From NCBI GenBank assembly GCA_963969595.1, contig OZ018412.1, positions 28,458,339 through 28,522,338 on the forward strand: a stretch of DNA of 64,000 nt, given 5' to 3'. The stretch is from Neckera pumila (taxonomy: Eukaryota > Streptophyta > Bryopsida > Hypnales > Neckeraceae). Below the pieces are notes generated by a model that worked only from the letters and a program-made list of their open reading frames with translations, was not told the origin of the DNA and did not search any database. The position numbers were made by a program, and so were the translations under genes. Below, one piece after another: positions 32,165 to 43,300 of this stretch (positions are counted from its first letter, which is position 1; every line of letters begins with the position of its first letter).

Positions 32165-34453
32165 CCCCGAACGTCAGACTAAACATGTCTCTCGCATCTC
32201 CCACAGCAAATCAGCTCTGCAGATGGGCCCTTCAGAGGGATGTTGCACCTTTGCCGCAATGGCCTGCAGCTGCGCGTGGAAGTGTTTCATGTACCAACCA
32301 TCCCATGAAACACTGTGACATGAATTCAATACGGAGTTTGCGTTTGGAACAACGGATGTAGATAAACTTGGAGCCTATGAATCGGCCATGGTGAGTGCAA
32401 GAGGGCATCACCTTATTCCTTAAATGCGCAATTGCAAAACAAGCTTAGAGTTTATAGGAAGCAGAATCATCCGACAACATTGTTCACTGATCTGATTAGC
32501 ACATTCAAAGTCGGTGTGAACCCGCACACTAATTTACCACTTGATTATAACATTAAACTGCCTGGACGCATCATCCACCTACTCGTCCCGTAGAGTATAG
32601 TGAACCGCCATTAAACCATGAAGTCATCCAAGTGGAAGAGAGGTTCAATCCTAATCGTGAATCCAAAACCCTAAAACAACTAAAGACGGTGTAACGCTTT
32701 ACAAACTTTAGTAGAACAAGTAATACAAGGAATCAACATGCGCGAGTAGACACTGATCCCTGAGAGTTGAAGGTGCAGCTCGTAAACCTGGAAGTCGGCA
32801 ACATGAAGCCCACGGTGACCTTGGAATACGTCTCCCTAAATTGCCAAACCAATTGCAACCGATCTGAACACGTAGAACACTATGTATAAGAAGTAAAACG
32901 TGCAATCGATGCAGAAGACACTCAACTATTTTCGTAGAGTATAATGTACAACCCTAAAATCCAAAACCATAGTCACTCCCACGGTGAACCCAAAACCCTG
33001 AATCCTAAAGTACAGGTTGCGTGAACACCCCTAAATCTGTACACTGCTACGTGGGCGGCGTACAACATGCAATCGGCAAACCCAAATACATGCTAATCCC
33101 GTAGAGTATAATGTAGAGTCCTAAAACAATAAGTCCCACAATCACCATCACGGTGAAGCATAAATTGCTCACCCTGAATGCTAGACAACCTGAACCTGTC
33201 TTCGTCTATCAGCAAGGTACACCACTACTGGCGGAAACATATCGAAGCTCCTACAAATGCGTTCAAATGACGAAAATATGCAAAACCACTGTAGCACTGC
33301 CGAAACAAGAAGCCACCCTAAATCGGAACCTAAAACCGTTAAAACCCTAGTCGACCTAGCCCATATCGTTGGCACAGAATACGAAGGAGAAACATTGGGC
33401 CAGCACAAATGGCAAAACACTGAACCGGGTCTGAACACAACACCCATCTGGTCTACTAAACCATATATGGATTCAGGAAGATATGGATCATGGACATGCA
33501 TCGTGGTCCATGGATAGGCATCATGACCCATGGACATAGATCATGTAGATAGCGGAGTTACCGTCGGCTCAAAACAATAAAAACCCTGCATGCTTTATGT
33601 CAAGCCCTGACTAACAAGGCAAGCAGGCCCCAATTAACGAGGCAAGCCGGGTCATTAAGAGGTAGGTGTCATAATGAGCCGCAAGAACTAGGGTGAGAAA
33701 TAGTGAACGCCGTAGGAGAGATGTAAGGTAGTATGCTCCAGCCTTTTTTTTGCTGGCTAAAAATAGCCAAATTGCGAAACTGTCTTTCTCCTTCAGAAAC
33801 TCCTTAAGGAAAAGAAAAGGAGATTTCTTTATATTTTCGCCACGTTGCCATGACGTTGGCTGGTCCTGTCGCTGCGGTGCAATGCAGAAAGGCGGCTCCG
33901 TCCTGTCCTGTCGCCGGACACGGTGATGGAGCTTGGGCAGGTGTTGCCATACCGCGCCATGATTTCCGTGCCTTGAGCCAGATCACACCACTCTCTTTGA
34001 TTTTGGCACCAAGAGTGCGCATTCAAAATTTTTGCTGGTCGCTTGCTTGCGTGTGGGGTGTTTAGGGTGTATCGCCATATTGCTTTCACTGGAGGTACGT
34101 ACTTTGTCCTTTGTTGCCAGATCTTCAGAGTCGTTAGAATGGTTTTGGATTTGTAAAGTAAGTATCATGATTTTCTTGTACACCACTCGTTGAAGTCTGT
34201 TTGTTGCGCGGAGTGGGCCGTGGATTAGGGTTGTGGGAGGGTTCAGGCCATGATGGCAACGGTTTTGAAGCAGCATGGTGATCACTCTTGTGGGCAATGC
34301 AGTGCGTCAACAACCAGGGTTTGTCGCGATAGTCTCACCAAGTTTAAATTGCTCCATTTCTCGTTGCTTTTCATTTGTTGTGTGCTGAACAGTTGAAACT
34401 TCTAATTCGCTCTCATTGTTTCTCTGAGTGATTCCTGAGAGGGGTCCGAAAAG
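32165..34453. other. Intergenic sequence between MULE and hAT remains
   Basis: No gene is supported. CGTAGAGTATA occurs three times (32589, 32933, 33100), each followed by an ATG/GTG-rich stretch and, nearby, telobox-like AAACCCTAAA words. Around 33480-33550 the words CATGGACAT, GGTCCATGG and ACCCATGG alternate. The last part (33800-34450) is probably the 5' flank of the hAT-like element; no hAT terminal inverted repeat was identified. Confidence 0.35.
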
Positions 34454-37419
34454 ATGTCAAAGCCGGTGGTGCTTCAGAGGCTGCGACGGACAACGGTGTT
34501 GGAATCATATTTTCTTAGTAGCCAGAACTCCGACAATCTCACCGAGATTGTGTTTCCTAAACGTCCGTTGAAGCGCGTGAGATCGGAGTCGATGTCGTCG
34601 CCGTTGGGAGAGACCTCTGCTTCAGAATCAGCACGCGCCCCTGGACGCTCCAATCCCGCGGTGCGCCTCATCTGTCCTGCACGGCTTCCCGATTTGCCTG
34701 AGGTGGTCGGCATAGAAGAGGATGATGACGTCGTGGAGGTTGTCAACATCGACAGCTCTGAGACCAATGATCGGAAAGCAAAACAGAAGAGCTATGAGGT
34801 CAGTAGGAAGTGCCAAGATACTTGGGCAATTCAGCATCCTTGGGCGGAGATGGTGCGTGGAGATCGAGACACGACTGTGCACAGAGTTCAGTGCAAGATT
34901 TGCACCCAAGTTCACGGCAGGGCAGTCACCATGGGCCCGAAGACAGACACCCTTGAGAAGCATGCGGGCAAGTGCGTCGCCAAGAAGGACTTGTCGCAGT
35001 TGGGGGTGAAGAAAGGGGAAGTGTACATCAACAAGACTTGTCGTCACTTCAAGGCTGTGGGTGTTTACAACACGTAGATGATCAATCGTCCAACCATAGC
35101 GCAGCAAGTGAACATTGAGATGAAGGGTGAGAAGGCACGAAAGATTCAACAATTTGCCACTACTTTTCACGTCCTTCACAGTGGTTGCCCTATGGTGGAA
35201 TATAAAAGCTTGCAAGAGTTGTTCACGTATTTGCAGATGCCACACATGAGCCGGAAACATTGGAGCGATTCTGCCGGCTGGTCAATGGCAAAGTACATCC
35301 ATAAAGAGATCACAAGAAAGACTAAGCAAAACATGGCGGCCTGTGGGTTCTTTTCCATAACATGCGATGAAGTCACTACAATAGACAATGTGCAATGGAT
35401 ATCGATCCATGCATACGTTGTGCAGGACTTCGCCAGAGTCCCCATGCTGCTGGCTTTGGAGAAGGTGACGAAGGGGGGAACTGCATCAAGGCTGGCGATT
35501 TGCATAATTGACGCCATTGAAGGTAAAGCTGGCATCACACGGCAGGACATGCGTTCCAAGTGGGTTTCTTTCGGAGCAGATGGTGCGGCCGTCTTCCAGG
35601 TGCTTCTCCATCGTCTTGTCTATCTGTCTAGTTCATGATTTCCGCTTGCTGATTTATGCATGTTGTTGATGATTTTTGCTTCATGATTTATGCATGTTGT
35701 TGCATAGGGATCAAGAGCGGGCGTTACCAAAATCTTACAGGAACGAGTTGCTCTCCATATGGAGGGAGTGCACTGCTTTAGCCACCGGACGAACCTCGCG
35801 GTGAAGACCCTGTCTCACTTACCGGTAATTGCAAAAATAGAGACTCTGCTTCAGACTTTGCATGGGTACTTTGCAGCGAGTCCAAAAAGGCATCTCAAAT
35901 TCACAAAACTTGCTGAACTCATGCATACGAAAGGATTGAAGATCATTCTGCAGGTCAGCATTTTCTTTGTGCCATTTGTGTCTGCAGGTGCTGTATAAAG
36001 TTGGTTTAGTGACCGTAGCTTATATGAAGCTGGCCTTGCCTTGTATGCTCCCACTGACCTGCGTGTGATTCTTGTAGGTTAAGACACGATGGCTGAGCAT
36101 GTTGTCTCCATTGAAGAGGGTGATGGGGGAATATAAGACACTCATGGTGAAGATGGCGGAAGATTGGTTTGACAAAGACTCCAAGGCTTCTGCAAGGGAA
36201 GCCGCCAGGAAGAATTTCAACCTTCTCACTGACATATCTGTTCCTTGTGCATTATCGTGTTTTCTACCTCTCTTAGAAACAGTGCATGACCTCATTAAGT
36301 TCTCTCAACAAAGGGATGTTTTTGTTTGTGATTATGTTGCTGCAGTTAAGGTTTGTCAGGCACAGTTGTATGAACTTTACAGTAACCCGAACACATGCTT
36401 CGTTTCTGATGCCTTTTGTGAGTTTAAGGAATTTTCATGTGGACGTCATCCAAGCATGTCTTGGAACTGGACACCGTCGACCTTGGACTTGAACTCAAAT
36501 GAAGTGGAGCATATTCATTGGACATGCGGTCCTGTGAAGTTCGACGCTGTCACCGGTAACGAGTTCGGTGTAGCAAAGCCTGTGACAAAAAACAACTTCG
36601 CGGAGGTGATCACATGCTTGAAGTCACTATGTATAGGTAAATGTGATTCCAACTTGTAGTCTTCTGATGTAAGCTTCCAATCTGATGTAAGCTTTGAATC
36701 CGTAGTATCTGCTCATGTAGGGTATCTGAACCACCGAACCACCTCTGCTAGCAATGGGAATCAGTTCCTTGTTTGCTCAACTAACCAAAAACACAACCGA
36801 AATGCTTCCACTAATCCTAAACTTTGTTTGGACAGAGGCAGCGGAGAAGCTGATAAATGAGTTGAGTAGCAGATTCCCTGCTTCCAACGTCATGGATTCA
36901 TTGGGTGTTATGTACCCTCAATACTGGCTCCAATCGAATGTAGACACACTCTTTGAGTGTCACTTCATGGTTCTGAAGGAGCAATTCTGTCGCGAGAGAA
37001 GTGCAGGTGAAACAGTAAGCCCGGGACTGCTGAGTGAAGATAAGCTAAACCACCAATGCAGCACCTGGAAGGCCACCATGAAGGCAAATGGAGCTGACGC
37101 CATGGAGAAACCGGTCCTCCTCAATCCCTTGACACGGTTGTGGCGGAATATTGGAACCTCTGCGTGGTTGCGGGCTGCCATCTCCGAATGGATCAAGTTG
37201 GCAGAGATCACAGCTGTGCAGGTTCTTGGATCTGTCGAAGACGAGCGTATTTTCTCCTCTGTAGCCTTTTCCAGAGGCAAACTCTGGAATCGCCTTGACG
37301 ACCACCTTGAATGTGCCGTTGGTGTGTATTCTCAGTGGTACTACACAGTAAGGGATTTTCCCTTTGAGAATGCCTACGACGCCTGGAGGAAGGATAAAAA
37401 GTGCAAGCATGAGGCTTGA
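34454..37419 (+). pseudogene. hAT-like transposase with BED-type zinc finger, in-frame stop
   Basis: Start ATG 34454. The N-terminal part has a Ser-rich region, an acidic patch (GIEEDDDVVEVV), then a BED-like finger (HPWAEMVRGD...VQCKICTQVHG...LEKHAGKC). TAG at 35075 interrupts an otherwise continuous frame that runs on to 35599. Splicing to 35708 (after TTGCATAG) and from 35953 to 36078 keeps frame: VHCFSHRTNLAVKTL, then VKTRWLSMLSPLKR. The last block (36754-37419) has the hAT C-terminal dimerisation signature (LGSVEDERIFSSVAFSRGKL). One intron near 36630-36740 is needed. A single CAG-to-TAG change would explain the stop. Otherwise nearly complete, so it is fairly recent. Confidence 0.72.
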
Positions 37420-37494
37420 GTATGGGAACTTGCAATTCTCAATGATGAACTTCATTGGCCGAGTTCACGGATTCGCAAGTTCAATGTCTAGGTG

Positions 37495-37775
37495 TTAGTT
37501 TGTGTTTGTTGTATTGTTTGTTGATTGCCTGGTTTGTCATGATTGATGTTGCATTTCAATTTAGAACTTCTGCCTTGTGTTTGTTGATTGCCTGGTTTGT
37601 CATGATTGATGTTGCATTTCAATTTAGAACTTCTGCCTTGTGTTTGTTGCCTGCCTAGTTCGTGAGGATTCATGTTGCATTTCAATTTAGAACTTATATC
37701 TTGTGTTAGCTGCGTGCCTGGTTCGTCATGACTCCTGTTGCATTTCAATAAAAAACTTATGGCTTGCGTTTGTTG
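37495..37775. repeat. 63-bp minisatellite, about four copies
   Basis: TTGATTGCCTGGTTTGTCAT begins at 37521 and 37584, with diverged equivalents at 37647 and 37710, a period of exactly 63 bp. Copies share GATGTTGCATTTCAATTTAG. As 63 is 21 codons, long frames stay open on both strands; these are by-products, not genes. It lies just 3' of the hAT-like stop codon. Confidence 0.9.
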
Positions 37776-38339
37776 GTCTGATTGTTTTAGAAAGCTATGT
37801 TGTATTTTTTTGAATAGGAGTCGCAAAAATCCGTGAACAAGGACAGCCAATTGAGAGAATTTTGATCAATTGCATCTGTGTCACCAAAGAATTCTTCCGA
37901 GTCCCTAATTTGGATTGTTAAGTGCCATTTTCAGAAGATTTTATAAGTATAGGTGCCATATTTAGAAAAAAAGTGATGCATCCTTAGCCAAGACTTTAGA
38001 AAGTTGTCCATCCTATTCGCCACCAGCAGCGACCACTCTCATTTGGCCAAGTGCCAGATAGCTACAAAGCTAGGTGCTAATTTCGTCATTTATAAAATTG
38101 TAAGCACCAGAGTTTTTGCCACATGACCTACCGCTGAGATTCAATCATAGCCACACTCTCGACACTTCAAAAATCATAGAAAAATGGCTAGTATGCTCTT
38201 AAAGCAACCATTTAAGCCTACCTAACTCATCATTGACAATAGAACATACTTCAAGCAACATGTCAATCCTTCCTAGATAGGGGTCGCAATTAGAACATGG
38301 TTGATTTTAGGTGTAGTTACCTTACAAGGTAAATAGGGG
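37776..38339. other. Spacer between minisatellite and the phospholipase 5' region
   Basis: AT-rich, with no frame or repeat that I can support. Confidence 0.4.
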
Positions 38340-40363
38340 GCTTTTTTTTTTACTTGCACCCTGGAATGACTTGGAGCGACCGTCACACGCCTCTCCCGTG
38401 AGTCCCGCCCCGTCGGCCCGCCATAAGCTTCCCCCCGACGTGACTCCGTCTTGTGTCTCTTGCGTTCGCTTTCCGCCCCGTAAGCCCCGCGCGGCCGATC
38501 CATCGGCTCGACAGTGAGGACTGCCCTGTGTCTTCTGTCTCGGTAAATTCTTCTTAGTTCCGACTGACGCAACAATTGCTCGCAATTCCGGGAGATCACG
38601 CAACACCGCCATTTACACAATTCGGTTTGGTTCCGTCTTGCTGCTGCTCTTCTCTTTATGATATGGATCTCCCCGCTCCCCGCTCGCAGGGTTCTTGTAG
38701 TGTTCCCCCCGAAATCCACAATTTAGGGCACGACAACGAGCGAGCGAGCCAGCCAGCAGGTTGGGATTCCATCGTTGCCAGCAGCAGTTGAAATTCCGTT
38801 CATTGATTGCATTTGGGTTGGCAGGCAGCGAGCGTTGGCAGTATTAAGTCAGCCGCCATGGATTCCTCCTCGCACCTACGATGAATGGGGCCAATTTCAC
38901 CACCAATGTGCACTCCTTGCTCTGCATTGTGTGCATTGTATGATTCCGGTTCCCTTTTTCTATATCTTCTGGGTGGTAGGATGCTTTTTTTGGACGAGTT
39001 GCACGAGTTGAATTTTGGATCCATCACAGCTTCCCTGCGAAGGCTGTGATCTCCTGGATTTTGTCATCCTGTCTACCTGCCTGCGCTCACGTGCGTGCGG
39101 ACGGAGCCCTCTGGTGAGCGCGCGGACGGGAGGGCAAGGCAGGATCTGAAGTATAGAATTGCGAGCTTGTGAGACAATTAGGCAATTTTGTGTTGAAATC
39201 CCCGGTGGTTTTGTTTTGTTTTGCTTTGCTTGCAGTGCGGCAAGCAGGAAGCTAAGCAACGCTGAGGTAGCTGCGTTGAGCACTGGTTCTTTCCATTGCT
39301 GCAGCAGCTACGCGACCGAACTCCTGATTATTCTTACAACAGTTCAATTGCTTTTCCAATCGGTTGAAGTCGATGTGAAATGCATAGAGCTGGTTAGCGT
39401 CCTCTGCGACGAGATTGAATTTGAGCGACGGAGTCGCAGATTGTGGTATGGATCGTGGAAGCGGAACCGGACGATGAAGTGGAAGCCGGGGCTTTGGTCT
39501 GAGAGAGAGGTTGATGTGGTGGCCACTGGCAGACACCTACTCGATTGATTGCCGCAAAGCAAGCACGCAAGCAAGCAATTCTATTCCCTTGCCTTGCGGA
39601 CGCGGGAGAGACGCTTGACTTTCGTCGAGGCTTGCACGGGGCGTCATTCTCGATGCTCTCGCCGCGCTGGTACGCTCCCTCCCCTCTCTGCTCCTAGGTC
39701 GATTCGTTCGCACCTGGTGCACGCCCCGTTTTTCTCTAGACCGGTACGGCAAGCGAGGGCACGGACTTTTGTGTTTGGGGAAGTGAATTGATTGGATTTT
39801 CTTCCGGCTTCTTAGATTGCTTGATTGCGAGATCTATTTGCGAGCGAGTGAGCGATCTGGAAGACTTCATTACCTGCAGTTCCGCTTTGGGCTCGTGGGT
39901 TTTTCTTCCGATTTTTTCAAAGAATTTCGGTGTACGTGGAATCTTAGGGTTAGCTGGGGCGTTGCGAAGGTTGTACGGGTGGTGGTTGTGCCATCTTGAA
40001 GGGTGAATTTGGGTTACGGGGCTGAGCATTGTTATCGGAGGCGTGGAGTCAGTGCGGAACTGCTTGGTGTTGCCATGTTTCTTCAATCATAAATTGGTCT
40101 GGTTGAATGTATTGGTGAATTCCGGGTTGGTGCTGGTGCGGGTGTAGAGGAATGAATGAAGGAGGGACGTGATTTGGAGAAGCGATCCCTGTACACGAGC
40201 AAGAAGTAAGTATGTTCCAAGTTCCTTCCTGCAGGGATCTGGAGCCTGGGTGCTCTCTGTTTTTTCTCGCTCGGTCCCGGTCGACGTCCTCGCAAGGCTA
40301 GGCCGGGAGGCTGCCACAATCTGGATGTAGTCCTCGTGCAGGGAAATCCACTGCATCAGCATC
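38340..40363 (+). promoter_or_regulatory. GC-rich promoter and 5' leader region of the phospholipase gene
   Basis: GC content rises sharply at about 38340 and stays high to the start codon at 40364. Simple-sequence patches occur (GAGCGAGCGAG near 38740, AAGCAAGCACGCAAGCAAGC near 39558). A strong donor, AAGAA/GTAAGTAT at 40206, and an acceptor, CTCGTGCAG ending 40341, outline a plausible 136-bp intron in the leader. Several upstream ATGs exist. I did not find a convincing TATA box, so the transcription start is unknown. Confidence 0.45.
40206..40341 (+). other. Putative 5'-UTR intron
   Basis: Donor GTAAGTAT at 40206 and acceptor GTGCAG ending at 40341; 22 bases of leader would remain before the ATG at 40364. 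An RNA-seq junction would settle it. Confidence 0.4.
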
Positions 40364-43300
40364 ATGTCTTGGGTGCCAGGCTGGAAACGGCAGGTGGATG
40401 CGTTCCACCTGACTCTTGGCTATGGGGATCAAGTCTATTCTCCCAACCGGGAGCTCCTTCAAAATGGGCAGCCCTTGAAGTCCGACATCGGCAGCGACCT
40501 TCTCTCTTCGTGCCGATTTCGGGTTCAGCTTGATTGGTCCGCAGGCGACGATGAAGATCAAGTGGTGCTGAAGCTTCAATCCCAGATTATGGTGACATTA
40601 CCGGCTCCGCTCGACGAAATCCAAGTTGATCTTGCAGTGGCCCCACCTACATACGAGGAATCGGAGTCTCCGCATGTCGTCGATGAAAGCGGACGGGACC
40701 GAACGATCCAAGTGCGCATGGCGGTCCATAAACGGCGGGAGCTTCTCCGAGTCGTGTCGTTGTCGAGGACTGTGGGTTCAGCCCCCTCCGCCGATGGCTT
40801 AGGCGTGTTGACCCGCGTGCTTGTCCCTGCCTCCGTTGAGCACATCGCCAAATCAACCGTTTCTGACGAACTTTTAGGCTACAGCCAGAACTATCGATCC
40901 ATTTCCATTCTTAACCTGTCAAATTGTTTCCTCACTGTAAGCTTCGCTCCACATGTGCTCCTTTCTCATTGTCACATTGTTGGCCATGGTCACGCCCTTC
41001 TCGATGATGAGGTTTCTTGCAATTGCTACTTCATTTTATGTTTCTTGTGCGCTTCTTTGAGGCGTCGATTTTCTCGTTGTGTAGCTAAAGTGGTAATACT
41101 TACTGATTCCTTATCCTTGCATATTAATCATTGCACGATTGGCGTTGCTCGAAAGTGGAAAAATCATCATGTCTGCCTTTGACCGTCAGCATATTGCTCA
41201 GTACAGACCTCTGATTGCCAACCTGCAGACTGTACCCTCGGAGTTGATGAAGCTACCTTTGCTGGAAAAACTCTACCTGGACAATAACAAGATCACGCTC
41301 TTGCCTTCTGAAGTCGGTCACCTCACCCGGCTGCAAGTGCTTCAATGTGACCATAATGCTCTTGTGTCGGTTCCAGGTGTTCTGCGATGCCTTGACCCTA
41401 CTCTCTACATCGTAGTAGATTTGATGTCCAATTGCATTCCTCGTATGGTTGGTTCTCTGGAGACCTATCTCACTAGTTAATGTGTTGCAGCCGAGCTTCG
41501 GGAATGCATTGAATTGGTGGAGCTTTCACTTGAGCACAACAAGCTTGTGCGCCCTTTGTTAGATTTCAGGTAAGTACAAACACACTTTTGTATTTGACCA
41601 TCTGCATTGTATGCTTGTCGCTTACTGTATCTCCGGGCATGAGTATCAGAATTTGACATGGCAGAACACGGAGCAAGTGTGCATATTTCATAGGTACGCC
41701 CAGGTTTGTGAACTTTCACCTAAGATACGTGTGGAGCAGCATTGATACTGATGGAGGGTCTTATCTGGCGCTGCATTAGCAGGGCCATGTCCAAGTTACG
41801 AATATTGCGGCTTTTTGGCAATCCTCTGGAGTTTTTGCCAGAAATAATACCGTGCACCAACTTGCGTCATTTGTCACTAGCCAATGTCCGCATCGAGGGC
41901 GATCAAGCTCTTTCTTCCATCAACGTGGACATTGAGGTACGGTTTGGCTTACAGCTTGGTCTTTATGCTTGGCGGTTTGGGGTCACATTCAGCAAGTTGC
42001 AAGTAGTGAGGTTTACGATTGAATTTTGGTCGAAATTATCTTCAGTTTTCTAGGTCTGCTCCTGTGACAAATCTGACCTGGGGCGTGGCTAGAGAGCAGA
42101 AGATGATAATTTCGGTTACAGTGTCCTGCCCGCTTACGCTCTGCACCTTGAATTACGGAAACAGACTCTTCGGCGATATTGGCCGATAGCGGAGAAGTAA
42201 TCTTTAGAATCTAGAGTTTGCATCTATGGTTCAAGAAATTTGATGTCAATGACTGGAACTGTAATCTAATGACTCATTTCAATCTTGCTGCAGACAGAAA
42301 CAGCTTCCTACTTTGTTGCATCGAAACACAAGTTGAGTGTGTTTTTTGCACTCATATTTCGGTTTTCGTCTTGCCAACATCCGTTGCTGGCATCTGCTTT
42401 GGCAAAGATGGCGCAAGATGATAGTAATCGTTCCGTTATTGGCAAGGATGAGGGCGCGCTTCGTCAACTTCTTAGCATGATGCTTAGTGACAATCCTCAC
42501 GTGGTTGGTTATTCTTTACCTGAATATCAGTTAACTAGTGCAGTCTAAAACCCTTAATAAAGCAGATCATGTTGTCGTGAATTGAAGGCCTAATGCTTCA
42601 TTGCAGTCGTCATCCTGATAGTGTGTCTTCTGGCGTTTTTTGCATGGTGAAGGTGGACCAAGCTTGCATAGCATTGGCATCACTTGCTGTAGATGGAGCA
42701 GTGGGAGTGCGCTTAATGCGAGCTGATTTGGTGCAGGCCATTGAGATGGTCTTACGCAACACAAGCAGTGAAGAAGAACTGCTTATTTCTGTTTTACAGG
42801 TCCTGATGAACTTGGCCTTTACTTCTGATGCTGTTGCAGCCCGCGTCCTCACAAAGGAGATACTCAAGCGTCTTAAAATTTTGTGTGTCCATCGAAGTAT
42901 CGAGGTTTGTGAATATCCAATTCGGACGATCACATTTTTCAGAATTTTGATGTGGTTGATTCCTCTCATTCAATGAGCCCTTTACTAGATACTGTTTAAG
43001 TTGATCTGAAAATAGGCTCTTCCTAGGGGGGAGTAAATATTTGGGCTACAGAACGAGAAGTATTCCCTACTGCAGCCCATGTAGCCGGGAGAAGTCATGT
43101 AACCCTTGTGAAGTGTAATGGACAAGCAGGTGCAGCGACATGCCCTTTTGACTGTAGGCAACCTTGCATTTTGTTGGGAGAACCGGCGCACCTTAGTTGC
43201 ATCTGAAAGTTTGAGAGACCTCCTATTGCGTCAAGCATCCGGTACAAATGCGACAGTCTGTAAAGCTGCTGCCCGAGCATTGGCCATTCTAGGTACAAAA

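Noticed and set aside
37488..37850. Repetitive 120-residue minus-strand protein
   Set aside because: Produced entirely by the 63-bp minisatellite whose period is a multiple of three.
40206..40234. Leader intron ending at the first CTGCAG after the donor
   Set aside because: It would be only 29 bp, too short for a spliceosomal intron; the acceptor ending at 40341 is preferred.
40576..40856. Minus-strand open frames across phospholipase exon 1
   Set aside because: Antisense shadows of a well-supported coding exon with GC-rich codons.
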